NCBI GenBank assembly: GCA_964020975.1
Contig: OZ026627.1
Location: forward strand, 34,111,528-34,175,527
Direction: 5' to 3'
DNA length: 64,000 bases
Source: Hermodice carunculata
Taxonomy: Eukaryota > Annelida > Polychaeta > Eunicida > Amphinomidae
The translations under genes were made by a program, and so were the position numbers. Position 1 is the stretch's first letter. Each line of letters opens with the position of its first letter. The notes under the pieces were generated by a model, which ran no database searches, was not told the DNA's origin, and worked only from the letters and a program-made list of their open reading frames with translations. Shown here piece after piece: positions 26,188-41,661 of this stretch.

Positions 26188-28289
26188 CAGAAAGTGAAGC
26201 AAGGGGAAAAAGTTAGCTTCCATTAAACACTTGCCTGAAAACACTTGTGCGTGATAATTGGATTGATAATTGGATGCTTATCAAATTTAAAATCAGAGCA
26301 CTTGTGAATACAAATATGCATTTATGATATTGGAGTAACTGTACAAACTTTTGTCATTTTCTTTCTAATATGTGCATATACACTAGAAACCATGTCAATA
26401 AACCACAACTTATACAGTCTACTGCAGAAAAAAAGCATAGCAATATTGGTTTGTGGAAGTTGGATCACCCAACTGCCCTCCTAATGTTCAAACAAAGGGC
26501 GCGTTAAAATTTCATAATTTTAGTACCAAAAAACATAATTTGCTGAATACTGCTACTCTAATCTGTGACCTACTGGTCTTAAACTGTGCACTTTGATGGG
26601 CTAAAAATGTTTAAACACTGAAACTGTTCCATTGTCTGCCATAATTCAGATTATATCAGGAAAATACTGCCATAATGACTGGTATTAGATGCTGACTTGG
26701 TGTAACTGATACTCCCCCCATCCGCCATTAATGCCTCAGCAGTGATAGATGTCATATTTTTTTGTAGACAAATGTTATGAATCTATCCATTAATAGTAAA
26801 AAAATCACCAAATTCACCTAAAAATGCATAAAATTTTAGCAATATATTCAAATTTGGGGTTAAAATTAAGGGGTGGGGCATTGTAATTTGATCTCTCATT
26901 GTAAGGGCAGGACATGCAGGCAAGTGATTATGGGTTTGCATCATAGCCCATTGTGTATCGTATTCATATTGGACAGAAAAGATTTGATTGGATGCAATTA
27001 TATAATTTTCCTCAAAATTTTAATTAATTATTTTATGTGTCATAAAAACTGTTTTTTCAGATTTAAAGGTTGCTTGCAAAAAAGTTGATATTTTCTTTAA
27101 TATTGAAGTTTGGTAAAGTTAATGCAAATCTTTTGCAGGAAACAAGTTGTGGCTTCAGTTAAACAAGTTTTAAAAATTTTGATAAATCTATTAGGGCTAA
27201 CTCTGTATGTATTGGGACTCACATGGTCATGTTGTTATTCTATTGTCGTCCATCAAGCAAGTTAAAAATGGGAAGTCAGCGCTTTTTGACAGCTGCCTGG
27301 ACAATTTTGAGTGATCCTAACAACTTTTACATGGATGGAGCATGCAAGATATGGTCCTGGGACTGTAGATCACAAGGCAAATGGTTCGGGCTATGGTATT
27401 GTGTACCTCAGGCCAGCTTATGAAAGGAGAAAAGAAGTTTTACACCCACAGATCGGCTGTGAATATCAAGTTTAACAGTCTCAATTTTCTAAAAATTCAT
27501 GAAGTATCACATTTATGTCACAAATCATTGTGCATAGACATGTTGCACCTAGCAGTGGAACCACACTGCATAAATAATAACAGGATTCGATGCAAGACAT
27601 TTAACAAGTGCACAGGCTATGCCTCTTTTGCTGACTGCTTGGTAGATAGATAGCTTCCATAGCCCTTTGTATTTAGCGATACCTCACTTGTACCACACAG
27701 GTAATCATATGTGTGTATGAGAAATTATCAATGCTAATATGATATAAATAAATTATGCTAATCCCATTGATATGAAACTTAGTGACCCTCTGTTTGAAAC
27801 TTTAAATTTTGTGGCATTGTCATTGTAGGCCTACAGCCTCCATTCATATGCAGAGCTGTTCATACAAAATCATGTCAAAGTGATTTTGGGCATACCAGAA
27901 AAAAATGTGCATTGTCTGTCAGTAGAGCTGTACAAATCTTAGGTAAAATATAAATGCCTTTGTTTGTTGGTTTTGTTTTTGCTTCTCCCCCCCCCCCCCC
28001 ACTCCACCCCCTTTTTATTTTTATTATTTTTTTTTTTTTGGTAGACAAAAGCTTGTCATATATGTGTGTCATTTGACTGGGGTAAATCATTTAAAATCAG
28101 GCATGCTGACTTTGTTGAGCTGTTGAGTTCATCAGCATATTATTTTCACATAAATGAATCAATTTATATCCATGAATATGGATGACGGCACTTATGAACT
28201 GCAGATTTTATAACTTTTACCAAGCTAGTGTACATAGGTGGCAAAACATTTGAACTTCAACATACAACCACATATAATTATAAGAGTTT
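26188..28289 (+). repeat. Array unit 13 (empty, T-type site)
   Basis: Shares GACGGCAC with unit 12. Private changes CCATTAATAG near 26788 and GATATAAATAA near 27741. Confidence 0.95.
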
Positions 28290-30853
28290 CAGAAAGTGAA
28301 GCAAGGGGAAAAAGTTAGCTTCCATTAAACACTTGCCTGAAAACACTTGTGCGTGATAATTGGATTGATAATTGGATGCTTATCAAATTTAAAATCAGAG
28401 CACTTGTGAATACAAATATGCATTTATGATATTGGAGTAACTGTACAAACTTTTGTCATTTTCTTTCTAATATGTGCATATACACTAGAAACCATGTCAA
28501 TAAACCACAACTTATACAGTCTACTGCAGAAAAAAAGCATAGCAATATTGGTTTGTGGAAGTTGGATCACCCAACTGCCCTCCTAATGTTCAAACAAAGG
28601 GCGCGTTAAAATTTCATAATTTTAGTACCAAAAAACATAATTTGCTGAATACTGCTACTCTAATCTGTGACCTACTGGTCTTAAACTGTGCACTTTGATG
28701 GGCTAAAAATGTTTAAACACTGAAACTGTTCCATTGTCTGCCATAATTCAGATTATATCAGGAAAATACTGCCATAATGACTGGTATTAGATGCTGACTT
28801 GGTGTAACTGATACTCCCCCCATCCGCCATTAATGCCTCAGCAGTGATAGATGTCATATTTTTTTGTAGACAAATGTTATGAATCTATCCATAAATAGTA
28901 AAAAAATCACCAAATTCACCTAAAAATGCATAAAATTTTAGCAATATATTCAAATTTGGGGTTAAAATTAAGGGGTGGGGCATTGTAATTTGATCTCTCA
29001 TTGTAAGGGCAGGACATGCAGGCAAGTGATTATGGGTTTGCATCATAGCCCATTGTGTATCGTATTCATATTGGACAGAAAAGATTTGATTGGATGCAAT
29101 TATATAATTTTCCTCAAAATTTTAATTAATTATTTTATGTGTCATAAAAACTGTTTTTTCAGATTTAAAGGTTGCTTGCAAAAAAGTTGATATTTTCTTT
29201 AATATTGAAGTTTGGTAAAGTTAATGCAAATCTTTTGCAGGAAACAAGTTGTGGCTTCAGTTAAACAAGTTTTAAAAATTTTGATAAATCTATTAGGTTA
29301 CAGACTACAGTTGTGATTGGCTGGTTGCGCATCCCAACGGAGATAGTCCGTAATTGTGAAAATACTGTGTTTTCAGCATGCTGTAGCTTCTGTTTAAATA
29401 AAGTTAGCTAAGTCAGGTTTGCTGCATCGCAGACTTGCTTCATTGGTGGTCATATAGGTGCACTGTCTTCCAGGCCAGGTGGGAACTTTATGGTGGGGAA
29501 GGACAATGATGTGACCCTGGCAAGAGCACAGTTCATACACCTGTATAAAGCTGACATCCAGGTGTTGTTTCGTATTTCAATTATCACAAATTAACGAGCT
29601 GGGAATTGTATGACAAAAGTCCGTCCATATTTTTCTGACATTTTTATCTGTTAAATGCCGTTCACGGAATTTAAAAATACCAAAATGCTGATTTTTTAGA
29701 CTGAAAAATGCTAATATGAAAAATAGAAGGATTTATAACTGTAGTCTGTGGCCTATTAGGGCTAACTCTGTATGTATTGGGACTCACATGGTCATGTTGT
29801 TATTCTATTGTCGTCCATCAAGCAAGTTAAAAATGGGAAGTCAGCGCTTTTTGACAGCTGCCTGGACAATTTTGAGTGATCCTAACAACTTTTACATGGA
29901 TGGAGCATGCAAGATATGGTCCTGGGACTGTAGATCACAAGGCAAATGGTTCGGGCTATGGTATTGTGTACCTCAGGCCAGCTTATGAAAGGAGAAAAGA
30001 AGTTTTACACCCACAGATCGGCTGTGAATATCAAGTTTAACAGTCTCAATTTTCTAAAAATTCATGAAGTATCACATTTATGTCACAAATCATTGTGCAT
30101 AGACATGTTGCACCTAGCAGTGGAACCACACTGCATAAATAATAACAGGATTCGATGCAAGACATTTAACAAGTGCACAGGCTATGCCTCTTTTGCTGAC
30201 TGCTTGGTAGATAGATAGCTTCCATAGCCCTTTGTATTTAGCGATACCTCACTTGTACCACACAGGTAATCATATGTGTGTATGAGAAATTATCAATGCT
30301 AATATGATATGAATAAATTATGCTAATCCCATTGATATGAAACTTAGTGACCCTCTGTTTGAAACTTTAAATTTTGTGGCATTGTCATTGTAGGCCTACA
30401 GCCTCCATTCATATGCAGAGCTGTTCATACAAAATCATGTCAAAGTGATTTTGGGCATACCAGAAAAAAATGTGCATTGTCTGTCAGTAGAGCTGTACAA
30501 ATCTTAGGTAAAATATAAATGCCTTTGTTTGTTGGTTTTGTTTTTGCTTCTCCCCCCCCCCCCCACTCCACCCCCTTTTTATTTTTATTTTTTTTTTTTT
30601 TTTGGTAGACAAAAGCTTGTCATATATGTGTGTCATTTGACTGGGGTAAATCATTTAAAATCAGGCATGCTGACTTTGTTGAGCTGTTGAGTTCATCAGC
30701 ATATTATTTTCACATAAATGAATCAATTTATATCCATGAATATGGATGACAGCACTTATGAACTGCAGATTTTATAACTTTTACCAAGCTAGTGTACATA
30801 GGTGGCAAAACATTTGAACTTCAACATACAACCACATATAATTATAAGAGTTT
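28290..30853 (+). repeat. Array unit 14 (2564 bp, one insert)
   Basis: Insert at 29298-29753. The T-tract lacks the usual internal A (ATTTTTATTTTTT). Confidence 0.95.
29298..29753 (+). mobile_element. Insert copy 3 (subtype A)
   Basis: 456 bp between CTATTAGG repeats in unit 14. Subtype A bases as in copy 2. Confidence 0.75.
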
Positions 30854-33416
30854 CAGAAAGTGAAGCAAGGGGAAAAAGTTAGCTTCCATTAAACACTTGC
30901 CTGAAAACACTTGTGCGTGATAATTGGATTGATAATTGGATGCTTATCAAATTTAAAATCAGAGCACTTGTGAATACAAATATGCATTTATGATATTGGA
31001 GTAACTGTACAAACTTTTGTCATTTTCTTTCTAATATGTGCATATACACTAGAAACCATGTCAATAAACCACAACTTATACAGTCTACTGCAGAAAAAAA
31101 GCATAGCAATATTGGTTTGTGGAAGTTGGATCACCCAACTGCCCTCCTAATGTTCAAACAAAGGGCGCATTAAAATTTCATAATTTTAGTACCAAAAAAC
31201 ATAATTTGCTGAATACTGCTACTCTAATCTGTGACCTACTGGTCTTAAACTGTGCACTTTGATGGGCTAAAAATGTTTAAACACTGAAACTGTTCCATTG
31301 TCTGCCATAATTCAGATTATATCAGGAAAATACTGCCATAATGACTGGTATTAGATGCTGACTTGGTGTAACTGATACTCCCCCCATCCGCCATTAATGC
31401 CTCAGCAGTGATAGATGTCATTTTTTTTGTAGACAAATGTTATGAATCTATCCATAAATAGTAAAAAAAATCACCAAATTCACCTAAAAATGCATAAAAT
31501 TTTAGCAATATATTCAAATTTGGGGTTAAAATTAAGGGGTGGGGCATTGTAATTTGATCTCTCATTGTAAGGGCAGGACATGCAGGCAAGTGATTATGGG
31601 TTTGCATCATAGCCCATTGTGTATCGTATTCATATTGGACAGAAAAGATTTGATTGGATGCAATTATATAATTTTCCTCAAAATTTTAATTAATTATTTT
31701 ATGTGTCATAAAAACTGTTTTTTCAGATTTAAAGGTTGCTTGCAAAAAAGTTGATATTTTCTTTAATATTGAAGTTTGGTAAAGTTAATGCAAATCTTTT
31801 GCAGGAAACAAGTTGTGGCTTCAGTTAAACAAGTTTTAAAAATTTTGATAAATCTATTAGGTTACAGACTACAGTTGTGATTGGCTGGTTGCGCATCCCA
31901 ACGGAGATAGTCTGTAATTGTGAAAATACTGTGTTTTCAGCATGCTGTAGCTTCTGTTTAAATAAAGTTAGCTCAGTCAGGTTTGCTGCATCGCAGACTT
32001 GCTTCATTGGTGGTCATATAGGTGCACTGTCTTCCAGGCCAGGTGGGAACTTTATGGTGGGGAAGGACAATGATGTGACCCTGGCAAGAGCACAGTTCAT
32101 ACACCTGTATGAAGCTGACATCCAGGTGTTGTTTCGTATTTCAATTATCACAAATTAACGAGCTGGGAATTGTATGACAAAAGTCCGTCCATATTTTTCT
32201 GACATTTTTATCTGTTAAATGCCGTTCACGGAATTTAAAAATACCAAAATGCTGATTTTTTAGACTGAAAAATGCTAATATGAAAAATAGAAGGATTTAT
32301 AACTGTAGTCTGTGGCCTATTAGGGCTAACTCTGTATGTATTGGGACTCACATGGTCATGTTGTTATTCTATTGTCGTCCATCAAGCAAGTTAAAAATGG
32401 GAAGTCAGCGCTTTTTGACAGCTGCATGGACAATTTTGAGTGATCCTAACAACTTTTACATGGATGGAGCATGCAAGATATGGTCCTGGGACTGTAGATC
32501 ACAAGGCAAATGGTTCGGGCTATGGTATTGTGTACCTCAGGCCAGCTTATGAAAGGAGAAAAGAAGTTTTACACCCACAGATCGGCTGTGAATATCAAGT
32601 TTAACAGTCTCAATTTTCTAAAAATTCATGAAGTATCACATTTATGTCACAAATCATTGTGCATAGACATGTTGCACCTAGCAGTGGAACCACACTGCAT
32701 AAATAATAACAGGATTCGATGCAAGACATTTAACAAGTGCACAGGCTATGCCTCTTTTGCTGACTGCTTGGTAGATAGATAGCTTCCATAGCCCTTTGTA
32801 TTTAGCGATACCTCACTTGTACCACACAGGTAATCATATGTGTGTATGAGAAATTATCAATGCTAATATGATATGAATAAATTATGCTAATCCCATTGAT
32901 ATGAAACTTAGTGACCCTCTGTTTGAAACTTTAAATTTTGTGGCATTGTCATTGTAGGCCTACAGCCTCCATTCATATGCAGAGCTGTTCATACAAAATC
33001 ATGTCAAAGTGATTTTGGGCATACCAGAAAAAAATGTGCATTGTCTGTCAGTAGAGCTGTACAAATCTTAGGTAAAATATAAATGCCTTTGTTTGTTGGT
33101 TTTGTTTTTGCTTCTCCCCCCCCCCCCACTCCACCCCCTTTTTATTTTTATTATTTTTTTTTTTTTGGTAGACAAAAGCTTGTCATATATGTGTGTCATT
33201 TGACTGGGGTAAATCATTTAAAATCAGGCATGCTGACTTTGTTGAGCTGTTGAGTTCATCAGCATATTATTTTCACATAAATGAATCAATTTATATCCAT
33301 GAATATGGATGACAGCACTTATGAACTGCAGATTTTATAACTTTTACCAAGCTAGTGTACATAGGTGGCAAAACATTTGAACTTCAACATACAACCACAT
33401 ATAATTATAAGAGTTT
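30854..33416 (+). repeat. Array unit 15 (2563 bp, one insert, subtype B)
   Basis: Shares GGGCGCATT and GTCATTTTTTTTG with units 16 and 17. GCTGCATGG near 32422 is also found in unit 18. Confidence 0.95.
31862..32317 (+). mobile_element. Insert copy 4 (subtype B)
   Basis: 456 bp. Subtype B carries GTCTGTAATT, GCTCAGTCAGG and TATGAAGCTG in place of the subtype A bases. Confidence 0.75.
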
Positions 33417-35982
33417 CAGAAAGTGAAGCAAGGGGAAAAAGTTAGCTTCCATTAAACACTTGCCTGAAAACACTTGTGCGTGATAATTGGATTGATAATT
33501 GGATGCTTATCAAATTTAAAATCAGAGCACTTGTGAATACAAATATGCATTTATGATATTGGAGTAACTGTACAAACTTTTGTCATTTTCTTTCTAATAT
33601 GTGCATATACACTAGAAACCATGTCAATAAACCACAACTTATACAGTCTACTGCAGAAAAAAAGCATAGCAATATTGGTTTGTGGAAGTTGGATCACCCA
33701 ACTGCCCTCCTAATGTTCAAACAAAGGGCGCATTAAAATTTCATAATTTTAGTACCAAAAAACATAATTTGCTGAATACTGCTACTCTAATCTGTGACCT
33801 ACTGGTCTTAAACTGTGCACTTTGATGGGCTAAAAATGTTTAAACACTGAAACTGTTCCATTGTCTGCCATAATTCAGATTATATCAGGAAAATACTGCC
33901 ATAATGACTGGTATTAGATGCTGACTTGGTGTAACTGATACTCCCCCCATCCGCCATTAATGCCTCAGCAGTGATAGATGTCATTTTTTTTGTAGACAAA
34001 TGTTATGAATCTATCCATAAATAGTAAAAAAAATTACCAAATTCACCTAAAAATGCATAAAATTTTAGCAATATATTCAAATTTGGGGTTAAAATTAAGG
34101 GGTGGGGCATTGTAATTTGATCTCTCATTGTAAGGGCAGGACATGCAGGCAAGTGATTATGGGTTTGCATCATAGCCCATTGTGTATCGTATTCATATTG
34201 GACAGAAAAGATTTGATTGGATGCAATTATATAATTTTCCTCAAAATTTTAATTAATTATTTTATGTGTCATAAAAACTGTTTTTTCAGATTTAAAGGTT
34301 GCTTGCAAAAAAGTTGATATTTTCTTTAATATTGAAGTTTGGTAAAGTTAATGCAAATCTTTTGCAGGAAACAAGTTGTGGCTTCAGTTAAACAAGTTTT
34401 AAAAATTTTGATAAATCTATTAGGTTACAGACTACAGTTGTGATTGGCTGGTTGCGCATCCCAACGGAGATAGTCTGTAATTGTGAAAATACTGTGTTTT
34501 CAGCATGCTGTAGCTTCTGTTTAAATAAAGTTAGCTCAGTCAGGTTTGCTGCATCGCAGACTTGCTTCATTGGTGGTCATATAGGTGCACTGTCTTCCAG
34601 GCCAGGTGGGAACTTTATGGTGGGGAAGGACAATGATGTGACCCTGGCAAGAGCACAGTTCATACACCTGTATGAAGCTGACATCCAGGTGTTGTTTCGT
34701 ATTTCAATTATCACAAATTAACGAGCTGGGAATTGTATGACAAAAGTCCGTCCATATTTTTCTGACATTTTTATCTGTTAAATGCCGTTCACGGAATTTA
34801 AAAATACCAAAATGCTGATTTTTTAGACTGAAAAATGCTAATATGAAAAATAGAAGGATTTATAACTGTAGTCTGTGGCCTATTAGGGCTAACTCTGTAT
34901 GTATTGGGACTCACATGGTCATGTTGTTATTCTATTGTCGTCCATCAAGCAAGTTAAAAATGGGAAGTCAGCGCTTTTTGACAGCTGCCTGGACAATTTT
35001 GAGTGATCCTAACAACTTTTACATGGATGGAGCATGCAAGATATGGTCCTGGGACTGTAGATCACAAGGCAAATGGTTCGGGCTATGGTATTGTGTACCT
35101 CAGGCCAGCTTATGAAAGGAGAAAAGAAGTTTTACACCCACAGATCGGCTGTGAATATCAAGTTTAACAGTCTCAATTTTCTAAAAATTCATGAAGTATC
35201 ACATTTATGTCACAAATCATTGTGCATAGACATGTTGCACCTAGCAGTGGAACCACACTGCATAAATAATAACAGGATTCGATGCAAGACATTTAACAAG
35301 TGCACAGGCTATGCCTCTTTTGCTGACTGCTTGGTAGATAGATAGCTTCCATAGCCCTTTGTATTTAGCGATACCTCACTTGTACCACACAGGTAATCAT
35401 ATGTGTGTATGAGAAATTATCAATGCTAATATGATATGAATAAATTATGCTAATCCCATTGATATGAAACTTAGTGACCCTCTGTTTGAAACTTTAAATT
35501 TTGTGGCATTGTCATTGTAGGCCTACAGCCTCCATTCATATGCAGAGCTGTTCATACAAAATCATGTCAAAGTGATTTTGGGCATACCAGAAAAAAATGT
35601 GCATTGTCTGTCAGTAGAGCTGTACAAATCTTAGGTAAAATATAAATGCCTTTGTTTGTTGGTTTTGTTTTTGCTTCTCCCCCCCCCCCCCCCACTCCAC
35701 CCCCTTTTTATTTTTATTATTTTTTTTTTTTTGGTAGACAAAAGCTTGTCATATATGTGTGTCATTTGACTGGGGTAAATCATTTAAAATCAGGCATGCT
35801 GACTTTGTTGAGCTGTTGAGTTCATCAGCATATTATTTTCACATAAATGAATCAATTTATATCCATGAATATGGATGACAGCACTTATGAACTGCAGATT
35901 TTATAACTTTTACCAAGCTAGTGTACATAGGTGGCAAAACATTTGAACTTCAACATACAACCACATATAATTATAAGAGTTT
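33417..35982 (+). repeat. Array unit 16 (2566 bp, one insert, subtype B)
   Basis: Shares AAAAATTACC with unit 17. It belongs to the 15-17 block that looks like a recent local expansion. Confidence 0.95.
34425..34880 (+). mobile_element. Insert copy 5 (subtype B)
   Basis: 456 bp. No difference from copy 4 noticed. Confidence 0.75.
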
Positions 35983-38545
35983 CAGAAAGTGAAGCAAGGG
36001 GAAAAAGTTAGCTTCCATTAAACACTTGCCTGAAAACACTTGTGCGTGATAATTGGATTGATAATTGGATGCTTATCAAATTTAAAATCAGAGCACTTGT
36101 GAATACAAATATGCATTTATGATATTGGAGTAACTGTACAAACTTTTGTCATTTTCTTTCTAATATGTGCATATACACTAGAAACCATGTCAATAAACCA
36201 CAACTTATACAGTCTACTGCAGAAAAAAAGCATAGCAATATTGGTTTGTGGAAGTTGGATCACCCAACTGCCCTCCTAATGTTCAAACAAAGGGCGCATT
36301 AAAATTTCATAATTTTAGTACCAAAAAACATAATTTGCTGAATACTGCTACTCTAATCTGTGACCTACTGGTCTTAAACTGTGCACTTTGATGGGCTAAA
36401 AATGTTTAAACACTGAAACTGTTCCATTGTCTGCCATAATTCAGATTATATCAGGAAAATACTGCCATAATGACTGGTATTAGATGCTGACTTGGTGTAA
36501 CTGATACTCCCCCCATCCGCCATTAATGCCTCAGCAGTGATAGATGTCATTTTTTTTGTAGACAAATGTTATGAATCTATCCATAAATAGTAAAAAAAAT
36601 TACCAAATTCACCTAAAAATGCATAAAATTTTAGCAATATATTCAAATTTGGGGTTAAAATTAAGGGGTGGGGCATTGTAATTTGATCTCTCATTGTAAG
36701 GGCAGGACATGCAGGCAAGTGATTATGGGTTTGCATCATAGCCCATTGTGTATCGTATTCATATTGGACAGAAAAGATTTGATTGGATGCAATTATATAA
36801 TTTTCCTCAAAATTTTAATTAATTATTTTATGTGTCATAAAAACTGTTTTTTCAGATTTAAAGGTTGCTTGCAAAAAAGTTGATATTTTCTTTAATATTG
36901 AAGTTTGGTAAAGTTAATGCAAATCTTTTGCAGGAAACAAGTTGTGGCTTCAGTTAAACAAGTTTTAAAAATTTTGATAAATCTATTAGGTTACAGACTA
37001 CAGTTGTGATTGGCTGGTTGCGCATCCCAACGGAGATAGTCTGTAATTGTGAAAATACTGTGTTTTCAGCATGCTGTAGCTTCTGTTTAAATAAAGTTAG
37101 CTCAGTCAGGTTTGCTGCATCGCAGACTTGCTTCATTGGTGGTCATATAGGTGCACTGTCTTCCAGGCCAGGTGGGAACTTTATGGTGGGGAAGGACAAT
37201 GATGTGACCCTGGCAAGAGCACAGTTCATACACCTGTATGAAGCTGACATCCAGGTGTTGTTTCGTATTTCAATTATCACAAATTAACGAGCTGGGAATT
37301 GTATGACAAAAGTCCGTCCATATTTTTCTGACATTTTTATCTGTTAAATGCCGTTCACGGAATTTAAAAATACCAAAATGCTGATTTTTTAGACTGAAAA
37401 ATGCTAATATGAAAAATAGAAGGATTTATAACTGTAGTCTGTGGCCTATTAGGGCTAACTCTGTATGTATTGGGACTCACATGGTCATGTTGTTATTCTA
37501 TTGTCGTCCATCAAGCAAGTTAAAAATGGGAAGTCAGCGCTTTTTGACAGCTGCCTGGACAATTTTGAGTGATCCTAACAACTTTTACATGGATGGAGCA
37601 TGCAAGATATGGTCCTGGGACTGTAGATCACAAGGCAAATGGTTCGGGCTATGGTATTGTGTACCTCAGGCCAGCTTATGAAAGGAGAAAAGAAGTTTTA
37701 CACCCACAGATCGGCTGTGAATATCAAGTTTAACAGTCTCAATTTTCTAAAAATTCATGAAGTATCACATTTATGTCACAAATCATTGTGCATAGACATG
37801 TTGCACCTAGCAGTGGAACCACACTGCATAAATAATAACAGGATTCGATGCAAGACATTTAACAAGTGCACAGGCTATGCCTCTTTTGCTGACTGCTTGG
37901 TAGATAGATAGCTTCCATAGCCCTTTGTATTTAGCGATACCTCACTTGTACCACACAGGTAATCATATGTGTGTATGAGAAATTATCAATGCTAATATGA
38001 TATGAATAAATTATGCTAATCCCATTGATATGAAACTTAGTGACCCTCTGTTTGAAACTTTAAATTTTGTGGCATTGTCATTGTAGGCCTACAGCCTCCA
38101 TTCATATGCAGAGCTGTTCATACAAAATCATGTCAAAGTGATTTTGGGCATACCAGAAAAAAATGTGCATTGTCTGTCAGTAGAGCTGTACAAATCTTAG
38201 GTAAAATATAAATGCCTTTGTTTGTTGGTTTTGTTTTTGCTTCTCCCCCCCCCCCCCCACTCCACCCCCTTTTTATTTTTATTATTTTTTTTTTTGGTAG
38301 ACAAAAGCTTGTCATATATGTGTGTCATTTGACTGGGGTAAATCATTTAAAATCAGGCATGCTGACTTTGTTGAGCTGTTGAGTTCATCAGCATATTATT
38401 TTCACATAAATGAATCAATTTATATCCATGAATATGGATGACAGCACTTATGAACTGCAGATTTTATAACTTTTACCAAGCTAGTGTACATAGGTGGCAA
38501 AACATTTGAACTTCAACATACAACCACATATAATTATAAGAGTTT
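35983..38545 (+). repeat. Array unit 17 (2563 bp, one insert, subtype B)
   Basis: Nearly identical to unit 16 except for a shorter T-run near 38285. Confidence 0.95.
36991..37446 (+). mobile_element. Insert copy 6 (subtype B)
   Basis: 456 bp. No difference from copies 4 and 5 noticed. Confidence 0.75.
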
Positions 38546-40652
38546 CAGAAAGTGAAGCAAGGGGAAAAAGTTAGCTTCCATTAAACACTTGCCTGAAAAC
38601 ACTTGTGCGTGATAATTGGATTGATAATTGGATGCTTATCAAATTTAAAATCAGAGCACTTGTGAATACAAATATGCATTTATGATATTGGAGTAACTGT
38701 ACAAACTTTTGTCATTTTCTTTCTAAAATGTGCATATACACTAGAAACCATGTCAATAAACCACAACTTATACAGTCTACTGCAGAAAAAAAGCATAGCA
38801 ATATTGGTTTGTGGAAGTTGGATCACCCAACTGCCCTCCTAATGTTCAAACAAAGGGCGCGTTAAAATTTCATAATTTTAGTACCAAAAAACATAATTTG
38901 CTGAATACTGCTACTCTAATCTGTGACCTACTGGTCTTAAACTGTGCACTTTGATGGGCTAAAAATGTTTAAACACTGAAACTGTTCCATTGTCTGCCAT
39001 AATTCAGATTATATCAGGAAAATACTGCCATAATGACTGGTATTAGATGCTGACTTGGTGTAACTGATACTCCCCCCATCCGCCATTAATGCCTCAGCAG
39101 TGATAGATGTCATATTTTTTTGTAGACAAATGTTATGAATCTATCCATAAATAGTAAAAAAATCACCAAATTCACCTAAAAATGCATAAAATTTTAGCAA
39201 TATATTCAAATTTGGGGTTAAAATTAAGGGGTGGGGCATTGTAATTTGATCTCTCATTGTAAGGGCAGGACATGCAGGCAAGTGATTATGGGTTTGCATC
39301 ATAGCCCATTGTGTATCGTATTCATATTGGACAGAAAAGATTTGATTGGATGCAATTATATAATTTTCCTCAAAATTTTAATTAATTATTTTATGTGTCA
39401 TAAGAACTGTTTTTTTCAGATTTAAAGGTTGCTTGCAAAAAAGTTGATATTTTCTTTAATATTGAAGTTTGGTAAAGTTAATGCAAATCTTTTGCAGGAA
39501 ACAAGTTGTGGCTTCAGTTAAACAAGTTTTAAAAATTTTGATAAATCTATTAGGGCTAACTCTGTATGTATTGGGACTCACATGGTCATGTTGTTATTCT
39601 ATTGTCGTCCATCAAGCAAGTTAAAAATGGGAAGTCAGCGCTTTTTGACAGCTGCATGGACAATTTTGAGTGATCCTAACAACTTTTACATGGATGGAGC
39701 ATGCAAAATATGGTCCTGGGACTGTAGATCACAAGGCAAATGGTTCGGGCTATGGTATTGTGTACCTCAGGCCAGCTTATGAAAGGAGAAAAGAAGTTTT
39801 ACACCCACAGATCGGCTGTGAATATCAAGTTTAACAGTCTCAATTTTCTAAAAATTCATGAAGTATCACATTTATGTCACAAATCATTGTGCATAGACAT
39901 GTTGCACCTAGCAGTGGAACCACACTGCATAAATAATAACAGGATTCGATGCAAGACATTTAACAAGTGCACAGGCTATGCCTCTTTTGCTGACTGCTTG
40001 GTAGATAGATAGCTTCCATAGCCCTTTGTATTTAGCGATACCTCACTTGTACCACACAGGTAATCATATGTGTGTATGAGAAATTATCAATGCTAATATG
40101 ATATGAATAAATTATGCTAATCCCATTGATATGAAACTTAGTGACCCTCTGTTTGAAACTTTAAATTTTGTGGCATTGTCATTGTAGGCCTACAGCCTCC
40201 ATTCATATGCAGAGCTGTTCATACAAAATCATGTCAAAGTGATTTTGGGCATACCAGAAAAAAATGTGCATTGTCTGTCAGTAGAGCTGTACAAATCTTA
40301 GGTAAAATATAAATGCCTTTGTTTGTTGGTTTTGTTTTTGCTTTCCCCCCCCCCCCCCCCCCCACTCCACCCCCTTTTTATTTTTATTATTTTTTTTTTT
40401 TTGGTAGACAAAAGCTTGTCATATGTGTGTGTCATTTGACTGGGGTAAATCATTTAAAATCAGGCATGCTGACTTTGTTGAGCTGTTGAGTTCATCAGCA
40501 TATTATTTTCACATAAATGAATCAATTTATATCCATGAATATGGATGACAGCACTTATGAACTGCAGATTTTACAACTTTTACCAAGTTAGTGTACATAG
40601 GTGGCAAAACATTTGAACTTCAACATACAACCACATATAATTATAAGAGTTT
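38546..40652 (+). repeat. Array unit 18 (empty, T-type site)
   Basis: More private changes than the units to its left: CTAAAATGTGC near 38725, GCAAAATATGG near 39704, CATATGTGTGTG near 40420, TTTTACAAC near 40570 and AAGTTAGTG near 40585. Confidence 0.95.
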
Positions 40653-41661
40653 CAGAAAGTGAAGCAAGGGGAAAAAGTTAGCTTCCATTAAACACTTGCC
40701 TGAAAACACTTGTGCGTGATAATTGGATTGATAATTGGATGCTTATCAAATTTAAAATCAGAGCACTTGTGAATACAAATATGCATTTATGATATTGGAG
40801 TAACTGTACAAACTTTTGTCATTTTCTTTCTAATATGTGCATATACACTAGAAACCATGTCAATAAACCACAACTTATACAGTCTACTGCAGAAAAAAAG
40901 CATAGCAATATTGGTTTGTGGAAGTTGGATCACCCAACTGCCCTCCTAATGTTCAAACAAAGGACGCATTAAAATTTCATAATTTTAGTACCAAAAAATA
41001 TAATTTGCTGAATACTGCTACTCTAATCTGTGACCTACTGGTCTTAAACTGTGCACTTTGATGGGCTAAAAATGTTTAAACACTGAAACTGTTCCATTGT
41101 CTGCCATAATTCAGATTATATCAGGAAAATACTGCCATAATGACTGGTATTAGATGCTGACTTGGTGTAACTGATACTCCCCCCATCCGCCATTAATGCC
41201 TCAGCAGTGATAGATGTCATATTTTTTTGTAGACAAATGTTATGAATCTATCCATAAATAGTAAAAAAAATCACCAAATTCACCTAAAAATGCATAAAAT
41301 TTTAGCAATATATTCAAATTTGGGGTTAAAATTAAGGGGTGGGGCATTGTAATTTGATCTCTCATTGTAAGGGCAGGACATGCAGGCAAGTGATTATGGG
41401 TTTGCATCATAGCCCATTGTGTATCGTATTCATATTGGACAGAAAAGATTTGATTGGATGCAATTATATAATTTTCCTCAAAATTTTAATTAATTATTTT
41501 ATGTGTCATAAAAACTGTTTTTTCAGATTTAAAGGTTGCTTGCAAAAAAGTTGATATTTTCTTTAATATTGAAGTTTGGTAAAGTTAATGCAAATCTTTT
41601 GCAGGAAACAAGTTGTGGCTTCAGTTAAACAAGTTTTAAAAATTTTGATAAATCTATTAGG

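Noticed and set aside
31825-32158. 60- and 93-codon frames on both strands of subtype B inserts
   Set aside because: They exist because one stop differs between insert subtypes, start at a non-ATG codon on the + strand, overlap on opposite strands, and carry no transposase motifs.
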